The notes under the pieces were generated by a model. The model made no database searches. It was not told where the DNA came from and saw only the letters and a program-made list of their open reading frames with translations. 64,000 nt of DNA from Bugula neritina. Its lineage: Eukaryota > Bryozoa > Gymnolaemata > Cheilostomatida > Bugulidae. Positions 34,256 to 46,649 of the stretch are shown here, piece by piece. The DNA is taken from contig OZ037772.1 in the NCBI GenBank assembly GCA_964035545.1, positions 4,871,733 through 4,935,732 of the forward strand, in the 5' to 3' direction. Each line of letters begins with the position of its first letter. Position 1 is the first letter of the stretch. Position numbers and translations under genes: made by a program.

Positions 34256-36260
34256 ATAGTAATAAGACATAGATTTCACAAAAATTTAAAAAGAGAGAAA
34301 AAAACGTTTTTGCACCAATTTGTGTTACTTGCTTCTTGACTTTGTGAAAAAAATTTATTATCAAATCGAAGTTTTAGCAGTCAAATGGGTAAAAACAATA
34401 AAATTCACCCACATACTTCATTGATAAATCTTACTTAGATATGATTAGTAAAAAACAATATTGATCTAACATCAGTTACCCAAAGACTGTTGCAGAAGTA
34501 TTTGATAAATCAAACCCTTGTATTTGTATAAAATATTCCAAAGTTTATAAATGTTGGCAAATTTTCCAAATAGAAATACCAATTAAAGCAATATGTGTTT
34601 TTATATTGTGCACAGATTTCCAATAACTCATTAAAGTTCTTTTAAATCAAGTAAGTTTATATTATTCAATCAACTTGCATGGATGTCAATTTAATTTTCC
34701 TACCTACTCTGAGTTGCCGTTCATATGTTACTTCGATACAAATACATAAGCACTGACATAAGTATGTATAAAAGCATGTTCACAAGCACAAAAAGGCACG
34801 CACCTAGATACACTTGTAAACAAAGACACATGCACACTCACACACACACACATACACACACAAACGCACACACCTATACCATTAATTTCACACCCAAATC
34901 AGACTTAATCAAGACTCAATTCGCACTCACTTTGCACCTGGCACCCAGTATATGCACAGCTACATAAAAATGTATAGTAGTGTACAGAAATTGTGTAAAG
35001 AATGTCATGATCAGAGCAAAGTCATGTTTAAAACTCTAAGTCTAAAATGTAATCTCTTCATGATTGTCATTCATTTAGAGATGGGTGTTTGTGGCATTCC
35101 CTCATAGTTCTAAGCTGCATGAAAGATTTCTTTGGCAGTTATACAGAGGGGCCATATTGAATATGGCCAACACTCTTGTCAAGGTGTGATAAGTTTTATT
35201 GATCGCCTCTCCCAAAATAAAACAATATATTATATTAAATGACTCATGCTTTTCTAACCTAACTACTTGTTCTTACACTTTAATTCACTACACTGTTCTT
35301 CTCACACTATATACCTATGAAGCTTAGCTTCTATCATAATGAAGTTTCTGATTGCAACTCCTGCTTTTGATATTATACTCTTTTCACTAGACTATGCTGA
35401 TTTTATCACGTTCAATATTCTTCAGCTCATTCGATAGCGCATTGAATTTTCTGCAACATTAATTAAGTTGACCGAAGTAAGTATTCCCTTTATATGTAAA
35501 TTTATACATTTAATTTGCAATATAAAAACCTGAAAAGCAATTAATATCTCGCTTTAAAACAGATTTTTACTTATTCATCACAAACTAAGATTTTTTAATC
35601 TACATCAGCTACAAATAGTCACAAAGGGTATGACTTTACTGCATTTTGATTTTGTCAAACAGGTTCATGCTAATATCTCGTTTATCTGAATACCACTTCA
35701 GAAATCAAAATTTAGATTGCAAACTATCGGTAAACTCCTTCAAGAGTCCAAAGAAGTCAAACCTTCAACTTGGCACAGGTTATTGACATAACGAGTGATG
35801 TTCAAGTATGCACTGTTTTATTAGTTTGTATATTGCATGATGATTGCATACAAATGAAATTAATTTCATTCACTAAACTAACTCTCTAGTTAGAGTTATG
35901 AGAGTTTATTGATTTTGAACTCTATTTCTTATCCACTTGTTAATTGGCATTTAATCCTAACAATATATTTCTACTAGCAAGTTATCTATACACAAGTTAA
36001 CATGAGTGAATTATCTGCAGTGCAAGATGCTCTGTAACAACATTTAGGTCTTCTTTGTTCAATTATTACGAATTTTTTGCAATAATTTATAAAAATATAT
36101 TTTACAAGTTTTCAGATTTATTATCATATCAAAATTTACATAGTGAAACTAAAATTTAAACTTTTGATAAAACAGTATATCTGAGGTTCTTTAGTTGCTA
36201 ATTTTTTATTTTCTCAGCTGATTTTTATTACTGACTGCTTATATTTTGGAGACAGTTGGC
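34056..36260. repeat. Dispersed direct repeat unit, copy 2
   Basis: The second copy of the unit at 27210-29780, same orientation, roughly 85-90 percent similar by eye, with a shorter CA tract (34836-34872). It starts with a SINE-like head. Together with copy 1 it brackets caspase module 2. Confidence 0.8.
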
Positions 36261-36264
36261 TATA

Positions 36265-37190
36265 AAATATAACAATTGGAAAAACACTGCTATTTGAAAA
36301 CACAGGCAATTCACCAATAGACAACTGGAAAATAGACATTTGGGAAATGAAGAATGTTCAACATAGACTATACTCAAAAAAAGGCGTTCAAGATAGCTTT
36401 TAACAAGAAAATATAGAGTCAGAATCTGTTATAAGCCTATGATGGAAGAATAATTAGTTACCAAATACTTTCAATTTTAAATTGCACTATTTTGAAACCG
36501 ACCAGACTCTGAATGTTTTTTATTGCCAAGTCTATGTTTAACATTCTTCATTTTCTAAATAAGTGTCTTTTAATTTTTATTATCTTCCCAATAGTCATGG
36601 ATTCTTGAAGAAAACTCATTCTATAAGTTTGAGAGAGCTATCGTTACTGCCTCCCACTATTCTGCTTGTTTGTGATTTATGAGATTATAATATAAATACA
36701 TTGTATGTATGATGTTGAGATCTTCACCATCTTCAAAAAATGTGCATTTTTACAAGCACTACATAACCTAAAATTGTTAATAGCTAAAATATTGTGAATT
36801 TGTCATAGTAATTTGATTTGGAACAGTATACATCTGAACCGTTAAGATGTTAACAGCTGAAATATTATAGGCTGAAGATATATAATAACTTGACTTGGTA
36901 GTTAAGATATAAACACATATAAACAGCTATCTGATTTTTCAACAAATGATGAATGCAAGGCTAAAATACTTAAGTATCTATAATATTATGCTTAGAGATT
37001 GATGAGTGTCCATTATTTTTACTCTTTTTACTTTTTAGTCAACATTTATAGCTGAAAATATAAAAGCAACTTTTCAGTGCACCGGAATTGTCGATTCCAT
37101 CAAAATTATAACAGCTGGAATCATTTTTGTAGCAAGATTATTTACTTGTACTTTTTTTCTTATAATATTATACAGTATGAGAAGCATAAA
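36265..37190. other. No gene recognised
   Basis: AT-rich spacer between the direct repeat unit and the first long TA tract. Nothing is supported. Confidence 0.4.
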
Positions 37191-37191
37191 A

Positions 37192-37196
<5 letters not shown>

Positions 37197-37286
<90 letters not shown>
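37197..37286. repeat. (TA)n microsatellite
   Basis: About 90 bp of pure TA. Open frames through it (Tyr-Ile repeats) are artefacts. Confidence 0.97.
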
Positions 37287-37289
<3 letters not shown>

Positions 37290-37970
37290 TGAGAAGCATA
37301 ACACTATATATCATAGTATGAGGTTAAAATTGTCGAGCAGTGGTAATCTTGAAAAAGCCTCCTTGAGTTTGAATATTCAATCAATTCAAGAAATTTTGTG
37401 TAATTTTATGTTCTTGAAACTAATAGATTTTCTTCAATGTTATATACACTGTTTCATAAATTTAGTGTTTTGCAACTTTTTTAAACAGACCCTTAAGCAC
37501 ATGTCAAACTTGTCTGAAAACACTTTCAGTTATAGAATTGCAGATTGCAATTTATTGAATGACTTCTTCAACTTTCATTTGACAGCCATAAAAAGTATAA
37601 CATTTAAATTGGCACTGAAATTATTGACATAATAAGTCATTTACTAAAATGGGCTGCTTTAATAATATATAATATATATCTAATAGAAACGCAATGTTGC
37701 TTGCATACAAGTAAAACTTATTTTATGCATACAACCAACCCTTTAATTAGCAGATTTGTATAATTTTGTATTTTGAGTGTAATTTCTCTTCAAAACCTTT
37801 GCATTTAATCAAAGCAATTCTTTTCCACCTACAGTCAATCAGCTATAGATTACCTAATTTTACACCAATGACTCATCCACAGTTCCAGATGCTCTAAAAG
37901 AACATTTGGGTCTCAGCTGGTTAAGAATTATGCATCACTCTGTAATTTATAAACTAAAACTTTATACTTT
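37290..37970. repeat. Repeat block, nearly identical to 42143-42835
   Basis: A ~680-bp block that recurs at 42143-42835 with very few differences (shared GTCGAGCAGTGGTAATCTTG, CATTTGGGTCTCAGCTGG). Both are distant relatives of the right half of the 27.2/34.0-kb unit. At 37970 this copy stops at a CA/TA tract, while the other continues to about 43030. Confidence 0.8.

Positions 37971-38043
<73 letters not shown>
37971..38043. repeat. (CA)n(TA)n microsatellite
   Basis: A short CA run followed by about 60 bp of TA. It marks the junction between the repeat block and inverted Penelope-like sequence. Confidence 0.95.
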
Positions 38044-38046
<3 letters not shown>

Positions 38047-38430
38047 GTATACGAGAAACATTGTTATTTATTACTTTATTAGGTAAAGTAATTACACTGA
38101 TATTTCGGGTACCACTGTACCCATCTTCAGAGTAGCAATGAATGAAATTCAAAAATTATTATGTTACGTTAGACGTTATGCATGACACAAAGAATAGAGA
38201 GTGGCAGTTATTGTAAATTATTGAAACTTAGGGAGATAATCTTATTTTATATATTACGCAGGTCAAAAATTATACTGATTTTTTTGTATAAAAAATAAAT
38301 TAGAGTTGACAAAAAAAAAATATCAAAATATAAAAACAGCAAGAATTAATGAAACTATGTGACAGTTGAGTAGTGTGGAGCTATTGATATAGTTTTAGTG
38401 GTATGGAGTAATTTTGTTTATTGAGTTGCG
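38043..38430 (-). mobile_element. Penelope-like element end, inverted copy
   Basis: The reverse complement of 40024-40405. It includes the C-terminal codons of a Penelope-like GIY-YIG protein read on the minus strand (38430 to about 38380) and the downstream region with a hammerhead-like core (minus-strand CTGAAGA...GAAA around 38099-38130). It is an inverted pLTR-type fragment. Confidence 0.7.

Positions 38431-38433
<3 letters not shown>

Positions 38434-38468
<35 letters not shown>
38434..38468. repeat. (TA)n microsatellite
   Basis: A short TA tract separating two Penelope-like fragments. Confidence 0.9.
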
Positions 38469-38470
<2 letters not shown>

Positions 38471-38495
38471 GTAGTGTGTTCAGATTGTTAATGAT

Positions 38496-38530
38496 ACATA
38501 CAGTAAACTGCACTCGTCAGGTGTTAGACT
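38496..38530 (-). ncRNA. Truncated hammerhead ribozyme
   Basis: The minus strand shows the CTGACGAG core with the 5' half of stem II (TGCAGTTTACTG), as in the intact copies at 39543, 40722 and 41222. The GAAAC segment and stem III are deleted, so this copy cannot cleave. Confidence 0.6.
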
Positions 38531-38639
38531 AAAAATAAATAAAATCTATGAAGCGTACCGATTATTCAAATTTTTACATAAAATAAATTATCATGCTAAA
38601 CACAACGTAAAACGAAATGCAAACATAGTAGTGGATTTG

Positions 38640-39312
38640 GTGTTATCTATTAATTAATAAAATTGCATGGTATGACCCCCCATTCTCCAAAAGTGTAACA
38701 AGCAACCTGGGAAAACAATTTTTTTAAATCCTGGAGGAAGAAATACCCAAAGATCACAAAGTCTACAAAATTTTCAACAAAAACAACATAAAACTCAGTT
38801 ACAGCTGCTGCAGAAATTTAAACAACATAATCAACAGCCACAATAAAAGATTACTCAACCCAGCAAACCAACTTTCTCGAGAATGTAACTGCAGAAACAG
38901 CACAGTGTGCCCACTAGATGGAAAATGCCTCACAAAGTGCATCATATACCAAACTACAGTTACAACCAAAAATGGCAGCCAACCCCAGACTTACGTGGGA
39001 ACATCAGAAACAGAATTCAAAACCAGATTGTATAACCACAAATCAACTTTTAACAACAAAACAAAAAAGAACCATACTGAATTGAGCAAATATATCTGGA
39101 AACTAAAAGACAAGAACACCCATTTTGACATAACATGGAAAATTATGAAAAAGACCAACTCATACAACAAAGTCACTAAAAGGTGCAACCTCTGCCTATG
39201 GGAAAAATATTTCATAATATACCAGCCCAGCAAATCTTCCCTTAATAACAGAAATGAGATTCTATCCACATGCAGACATGCCCGTAAGCACTACCTGGGC
39301 AACATCACATAA
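38640..39312 (+). pseudogene. Penelope-like element C-terminal GIY-YIG region
   Basis: The 3' part of a Penelope-like element polyprotein: the end of the RT-associated region (PPFSKSVTSNLGKQF, IFNKNNIKLSYSC, INSHNKRLLNP), a Cys-rich linker (CNCRNSTVCPLDGKCLTKC) and a GIY-YIG endonuclease (CIIYQTTV...TYVGTSE...KTRLYNH), then SKYIWKLKD and RCNLCLWEKYFI. The frame has one stop at 38725-38727 and is open from there to 39312. The GIY-YIG nuclease cuts target DNA for reverse transcription in this group. The RT palm is absent, so this is a fragment. It is flanked by inverted pLTR-type sequence with hammerheads. Confidence 0.8.
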
Positions 39313-39542
39313 CAATACTAACAATTCTCAACCATAGTACTACCTATTATAAATTACCCTTTCCATCAAACATCTAGCTTTTATAGTCTAATCCTTTAGA
39401 AAAAGAGCAATTTTATTAATTAATAGATAACACCAAATCCACTACTATGTTTGCATTTCGTTTTACGTTGTGTTTAGCATGATAATTTTCTTTATGTAAA
39501 AATTTGAATAATCGGTATGCTTCATAGATTTTATTTATTTTT

Positions 39543-39599
39543 AGTCCAACACCTGACGAGTGCAGTTTACTGTACGAAACTATATAGTCGTGTGAGATT
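39543..39599 (+). ncRNA. Hammerhead ribozyme, type I (PLE)
   Basis: A complete hammerhead fold. Core CTGACGA at 39553-39559 (CUGANGA) and GAAA at 39576-39579. Stem II is GTGCAGT pairing with ACTGTAC (7 bp with one G-U) closed by TT. Stem III is ACTA pairing with TAGT with a two-base loop, ending GTC, the cleavage triplet, with cleavage expected after 39589. Stem I pairs ACAC before the core with GTGT after the site. Such ribozymes with very short stem III are known from the repeats of Penelope-like elements, where they process the RNA. Confidence 0.8.
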
Positions 39600-39724
39600 T
39601 TTTAAATAAAAAAATATATATGTATCATTAACAATCTGAACACACTACATTATATTAGCTCTGTCCCCGTGATATCGAGCACTTTACTTTGCTGGAACTC
39701 CAACTAGATTGACAATCAGCATAC

Positions 39725-39725
<1 letters not shown>

Positions 39726-39790
<65 letters not shown>
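39726..39790. repeat. (TA)n microsatellite
   Basis: About 65 bp of TA between two Penelope-like fragments. Confidence 0.95.
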
Positions 39791-39794
<4 letters not shown>

Positions 39795-39834
39795 ATAGGC
39801 ATACGAGAAACATTGTTGATTAATTACTTTATTA

Positions 39835-40057
39835 ATCACACAGGATACATGAACACTGCCATGACATCAATTCTAAAATTTATCAACACATCTCCACCAC
39901 TAATCATGGAAACATATCAATAGACAATGTAACAGTTTTAAATCATTCATTTAAAGGAATCCACCATCGAAAAGTAACCGAAGCACTCTACATTAAACAA
40001 ATAAAACCGCAACTCAATAAACAAAATTACTCCATACCACTAAAACTATATCAATAG
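39835..40057 (+). pseudogene. Second Penelope-like protein C-terminus
   Basis: An open stretch ending in TAG at 40055-40057, reading EHCHDINSKIYQHISTT, IDNVTVLNHSFKGIHH, RKVTEALYIKQIKPQLNKQN, as in the C-terminal endonuclease domain of other Penelope-like elements (R-x2-EALYIK, P-x-LN). Its 5' part is cut off by TA repeats and pLTR sequence. It differs from the GIY-YIG end at 38.6-39.3 kb and so represents another subfamily. Confidence 0.65.
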
Positions 40058-40405
40058 CTCCACACTACTCAACTCTCACATAGTTTCACTAATTCTTGCT
40101 GTTTTTATATTTGGATATCTATTTTTTTTGTCAACTCTAATTTATTTTTTATGCAAAAAAATCAGTATAATTTTTGACCAGCGTAATATATAAAATAAGA
40201 TTATCTCCCTAAGTTTCAATAATTTACAATAACTGCCACTCTCTATTCTTTGTGTCATGCATAACGTCTAACGTAACATAATAATTTTTGAATTTCATTC
40301 ATTGCTACTCTGAAGATGGGTACAGTGGTACCCGAAATATCAGTATAATTACTTTACCTAATAAAGTAGTTAATCAACAATGTTTCTCGTATACCTATTT
40401 ATAAT
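40058..40405 (+). mobile_element. PLE downstream region with hammerhead-like core
   Basis: The 3' region following the second Penelope-like C-terminus, inverted copy at 38043-38430. It carries CTGAAGA at about 40312-40318, a 6-bp stem II (GGGTAC with GTACCC) and GAAA, which satisfies the CUGANGA...GAAA core. A possible 3-bp stem III (ATA with TAT) follows, but no convincing stem I could be drawn, so activity is doubtful. Confidence 0.55.
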
Positions 40406-40435
40406 CAAATTGCTAGCTCGTAAAGATATATTTAA

Positions 40436-40465
40436 ATATATAGATATATAGATATATAGATATAT

Positions 40466-40530
<65 letters not shown>

Positions 40531-40535
40531 TATAT

Positions 40536-40591
<56 letters not shown>
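40436..40591. repeat. (TA)n with GATA interruptions
   Basis: About 155 bp of TA with TAGATATATAGATATA runs at both sides. Simple sequence. Confidence 0.95.
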
Positions 40592-40594
<3 letters not shown>

Positions 40595-40721
40595 GTATGC
40601 TGATTGTCAATCTAGTTGGAGTTCCAGCGAAGTAAAGTGCTCGATATCACGGGTGACAGAGCTAATATAATGTAGTGTGTTCAGATTGTTAATGATACAT
40701 ATATATTTTTTTATTTAAAAA

Positions 40722-40777
40722 ATCTCACACGACTATATAGTTTCGTACAGTAAACTGCACTCGTCAGGTGTTAGACT
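40722..40777 (-). ncRNA. Hammerhead ribozyme, type I (PLE), minus
   Basis: The same hammerhead as at 39543 and 41222 in reverse orientation: core CTGACGA, stem II with TT loop, GAAAC, stem III ACTA/TAGT, GTC cleavage triplet, stem I ACAC/GTGT extended by further pairs past one mismatch. All core bases are intact. It lies in the left arm of the palindrome. Confidence 0.8.
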
Positions 40778-41221
40778 AAAAATAAATAAAATCTATGAAG
40801 CATACCGATTATTCAAATTTTTACATAAAGAAAACTATCATGCTAAACACAACGTAAAACGAAATGCAAACATAGTAGTGGATTTGGTGTTATCTATTAA
40901 TTAATTAAATTGCTCTTTTTCTAAAGGATTAGACTATAAATGCTAGATGTTTGATGGAAAGGGTAATTTATAATAGGTAGTACTATGGTTGAGAATTGTT
41001 AGTATTGTTACCATAGTACTACCTATTATAAATTACCCTTTCCATCAAACATCTAGCTTTTATAGTCTAATCCTTTAGAAAAAGAGCAATTTAATTAATT
41101 AATAGATAACACCAAATCCACTACTATGTTTGCATTTCGTTTTATGTTGTGTTTAGCATGATAGTTTTCTTTATGTAAAAATTTGAATAATCGGTATGCT
41201 TCATAGATTTTATTTATTTTT

Positions 41222-41278
41222 AGTCTAACACCTGACGAGTGCAGTTTACTGTACGAAACTATATAGTCGTGTGAGATT
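41222..41278 (+). ncRNA. Hammerhead ribozyme, type I (PLE)
   Basis: Core CTGACGA at 41232-41238 and GAAA at 41255-41258; cleavage is expected after C 41268 in the GTC triplet. Stem I consists of ACAC/GTGT, one A-G mismatch and then TAGTCT-like pairing with AGATT, stem II of 7 bp, stem III of 4 bp with a 2-base loop. It lies in the right arm of the palindrome. All core positions are intact. Confidence 0.82.
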
Positions 41279-41327
41279 TTTTAAATAAAAAAATATATAT
41301 GTATCATTAACAATCTGAACACACTAC

Positions 41328-41329
<2 letters not shown>

Positions 41330-41402
<73 letters not shown>
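41330..41402. repeat. (TA)n microsatellite
   Basis: About 70 bp of TA between the palindrome and the retrozyme array. Confidence 0.95.
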
Positions 41403-41405
<3 letters not shown>

Positions 41406-41413
41406 TATATCTG

Positions 41414-41464
41414 AATCTGTGGACAGCAGCTGTTTCGGGATTTGTCCCCTCATCAGCAAAGAAC
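41414..41464 (-). ncRNA. Hammerhead ribozyme 1 of retrozyme
   Basis: Minus strand: CTGATGA core (41450-41456), stem II GGGG/TCCC (one G-U), GAAAC, stem III ACAG/CTGT with a 3-base loop, GTC cleavage triplet, stem I TCTTTG against CACAGA with one mismatch. That mismatch makes it weaker than the other two copies. Confidence 0.75.
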
Positions 41465-41664
41465 AGAGTACCATGGCCCACACCTTCGCAATAGTAAAAC
41501 TTATAGTTTTACTAAAGCATATTTAAAAAGTGTGTAAACTTAAGCCAGAGTCACCTAGGAGTCACGAGCATTGCAAAATGCTAGCAGCTTGAGTTTGTGA
41601 CCATGGTGAGAGTGCTCAATCATTTAATGTCATTGCTGAGCATTAAATGAGAGCGTAATATCTC

Positions 41665-41714
41665 AATCTGTGGACAGCAGCTGTTTCGGGATTTGTTCCC
41701 TCATCAGCACAGAA
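41665..41714 (-). ncRNA. Hammerhead ribozyme 2 of retrozyme
   Basis: Minus strand: stem I TCTGTG/CACAGA (6 bp perfect), CTGATGA at 41701-41707, stem II GGGA/TCCC (perfect), GAAAC, stem III ACAG/CTGT with loop CTG, and GTC before the cleavage site. All conserved core bases are present. Confidence 0.85.
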
Positions 41715-41935
41715 CAGAGTACCATGGCCCACACCTTCGCAATAGTAAAACTTATAGTTTTACTAAAGCATATTTAAAAGGTGTGTAAACTCAAGCCAGA
41801 GTGCTCAAGTAACTCTAGGAGTCACCTAGGAGTCACGAGCATTGCAAAATGCTAGCAGGTTGAGTTTGTGACCATGGTGAGAGTGCTTAATCATTTAATG
41901 TCATTGCTGAGCATTAAATGAGAGCCTAATATCTC

Positions 41936-41986
41936 AATCTGTGGACAGCAGCTGTTTCGGGATTTGTCCCCTCATCAGCACAGAAC
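41936..41986 (-). ncRNA. Hammerhead ribozyme 3 of retrozyme
   Basis: Minus strand: stem I TCTGTG/CACAGA, CTGATGA at 41972-41978, stem II GGGG/TCCC with one wobble, GAAAC, stem III ACAG/CTGT, GTC triplet. The core is complete. Confidence 0.85.
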
Positions 41987-41990
41987 AGAG

Positions 41991-43030
<1,040 letters not shown>

Positions 43031-43143
43031 AAACAGCGTTCTACTGTCATTGCTGTCTTGTCTTGTCTTGTCTTGTCTTGATTTAGTTCCAAGACCCCAG
43101 ATAGGGGAAAGGTGGAACTATCGGATGTTCAGGTCTTTTTTTA

Positions 43144-43491
43144 TTAGTCTGCTAGTGTTTCTCCCGTGCGTAGTTCACGGGCTGTTCTAATGAGGAAGCT
43201 ATGCAGGAACTTATTAGTATTACAGGATATTGAATTAAAAAAGTTACTGTCCCCAATATTGGTATTACGGAGAGATTTCATGGAGTTAAGAGTGTTAATT
43301 AGGTTAGGGAAGAAGGCTTCATGCTGCAACACTTTGAAGAATAGCGTGAATCTGTGTTCTTGTCTGGATTTATTTAAAGCCTTTAAGTTTAACTCTGCCT
43401 TGGATTCGGTCACTGAGACATCCCAGCCTTTTAAGTTTTTTACAAAATGTACTGCCTTGTTTTGAACTTTCTCTAGATTGTTGCTTAGCAT
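43144..43491 (-). pseudogene. LINE C-terminal segment (frameshifted)
   Basis: Continuation of the LINE protein in another frame: NNLEKVQNKAVHFVKNLKGW, then the Leu/Arg-rich tail (LKALNKSRQEHRFTLFFKVL) to a stop near 43144. It belongs to the RT frame and is separated by a one-base shift around 43500-43515. Confidence 0.8.
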
Positions 43492-43520
43492 GAGATGTGC
43501 AGGATCCCAAATTTGCAGGC

Positions 43521-45318
<1,798 letters not shown>

Positions 45319-45662
45319 GAAAATTTTGAGTATTATAGAAATAATAATATCACTTGAATATTTATATAGTCATGTTGTATAATATATATTATACTATTAT
45401 ATATATAGTCATGTTGGATAGTATATTACAGTATTAAATTATAGTCATATTGTATATATTATATACTCTATTTAGTATAGTATATAACAGTACTATATAG
45501 TTAATGTAAGTGAATCATGCAAGTGTATAATATATTATATGGCATTGTTATATATATAGTCATGCTAGTATATCATGCAAGTGTATTTAAGGTTGGAGTT
45601 TGAACTGTACTCAGCTATAATAAACCACCTGTTATCAGCTAATGTAAACATTACTTAGAATA

Positions 45663-46124
45663 TGAAGACCTCAAAGGAAAAATGGCATATGTCCAATTTT
45701 GCGAATTTTCACAAATTGAAAATTAAAGTTTGGAAATTTGCAACTGCTATCGATATGAATCAATTCTAACCAAATTTGATATTATGGTTTTTGAACATGT
45801 TTCAAACAACTAGACAAAAAAAAATTTGACCAAGTTTACATAAAATACACAATTTGCTAGTCTAAAAATATTTCACATGCGCACCGTCATTGGTCAATTG
45901 TTATCACATGACTGGACATAAGTTATTTTTCTTTTGTGATGACTGGACATAGGTCTTTGTTGCTTTGGGGTGGGTTTCAAATCCAGCCTTGAAACCATGG
46001 ACAAAATTTGTTTTTCTCTTTGATAATTTTATGACTAAAACTTTAATACTTGAGCTATCCAAGGGAAGAAAAATCTCATTTTTTTTGAAAATGGACAAAT
46101 GTCGTTTTTCTTTTGAGGTCTTCA
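45663..46124. mobile_element. MITE with TA duplication
   Basis: A 462-bp element flanked by TA (45661-45662 and 46125-46126). The ends are inverted repeats of about 37 bp: TGAAGACCTCAAAGGAAAAA on the left, and on the right a tract whose reverse complement begins TGAAGACCTCAAAAGAAAAA. A TA duplication suggests Tc1/mariner-superfamily mobilisation. The small open frames inside are not recognisable proteins. Confidence 0.85.
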
Positions 46125-46511
46125 TATACTTTGATAAGATGACCTTTACTATACTCTGTTACTGTGTAGTTACAGTATACACAGTGACACACACAGGCAC
46201 ACTGCAGTAGCAGGTAGGTGGGGCTATGGTTGAATTCCTAAACATTATATTATATAATAGTATATATTATATCATGTTATATGTTATATATAGCATTTAG
46301 AATTGTTGTATTTCTAAGTTGTTATAATATGAAGAAGACTGATTAAAATATGTACAAAACAGTTTTCTAAACATTGAATGGTATAGTATTAAGAAAATCA
46401 CTATATACACATGTATATGTTTTGTGAATTCACCAGAATATTTAAAATAATGACATGAATGGGTTTACATCACCATTAACTCTTATATACCAGCTTATAA
46501 CCAAGTCTATA

Positions 46512-46640
46512 GACACACAGACAAACTATTTACTGTAGGCACACAGACAGACTATTTACTGTATAGACACACAGACAGACTATTTACTGTAGACACACAG
46601 ACAGACAGCTTACTGTAGACACACAGACAGACTACTTACT
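46512..46640. repeat. Tandem repeat, ~28-bp unit
   Basis: About five units of the type ACACACAGACAGACTATTTACTGTAG. Confidence 0.85.
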
Positions 46641-46649
46641 GTATCATTG

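Larger units (their letters stand above)
40672..41332. repeat. Near-perfect palindrome, ~317-bp arms
   Basis: The left arm 40672-40988 and right arm 41011-41332 are almost exact reverse complements separated by a 22-bp spacer. Each arm holds one hammerhead, pointing in opposite directions. A third related arm lies at 39333-39660. No coding frame. This is a head-to-head pair of Penelope-like pLTR-type ends and could form a large hairpin or cruciform. Confidence 0.85.
41404..41990 (-). mobile_element. Retrozyme-like tandem array
   Basis: A minus-strand array made of two complete units of about 251 and 271 bp bounded by three hammerhead ribozymes. The units are nearly identical except for a 20-bp indel (GCTCAAGTAACTCTAGGAGT-type, present only in the second). 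They have no coding capacity but several internal hairpins (AGTAAAAC...GTTTTACT and TCATTTAATG...CATTAAATGA). This is the structure of metazoan retrozymes, non-coding elements whose tandem transcript self-cleaves to monomers that can circularise, with mobilisation thought to rely on Penelope-like RT. Both flanks are TA microsatellites. Confidence 0.82.

Noticed and set aside
37074-37304. Open frames of Tyr-Ile repeats here and at 40.4, 41.9 and 45.1 kb
   Set aside because: They are translations of TA microsatellites with no other protein features.
45904-46210. Overlapping ORFs on both strands near 46 kb
   Set aside because: They lie within and across the end of a MITE and have no domain resemblance.
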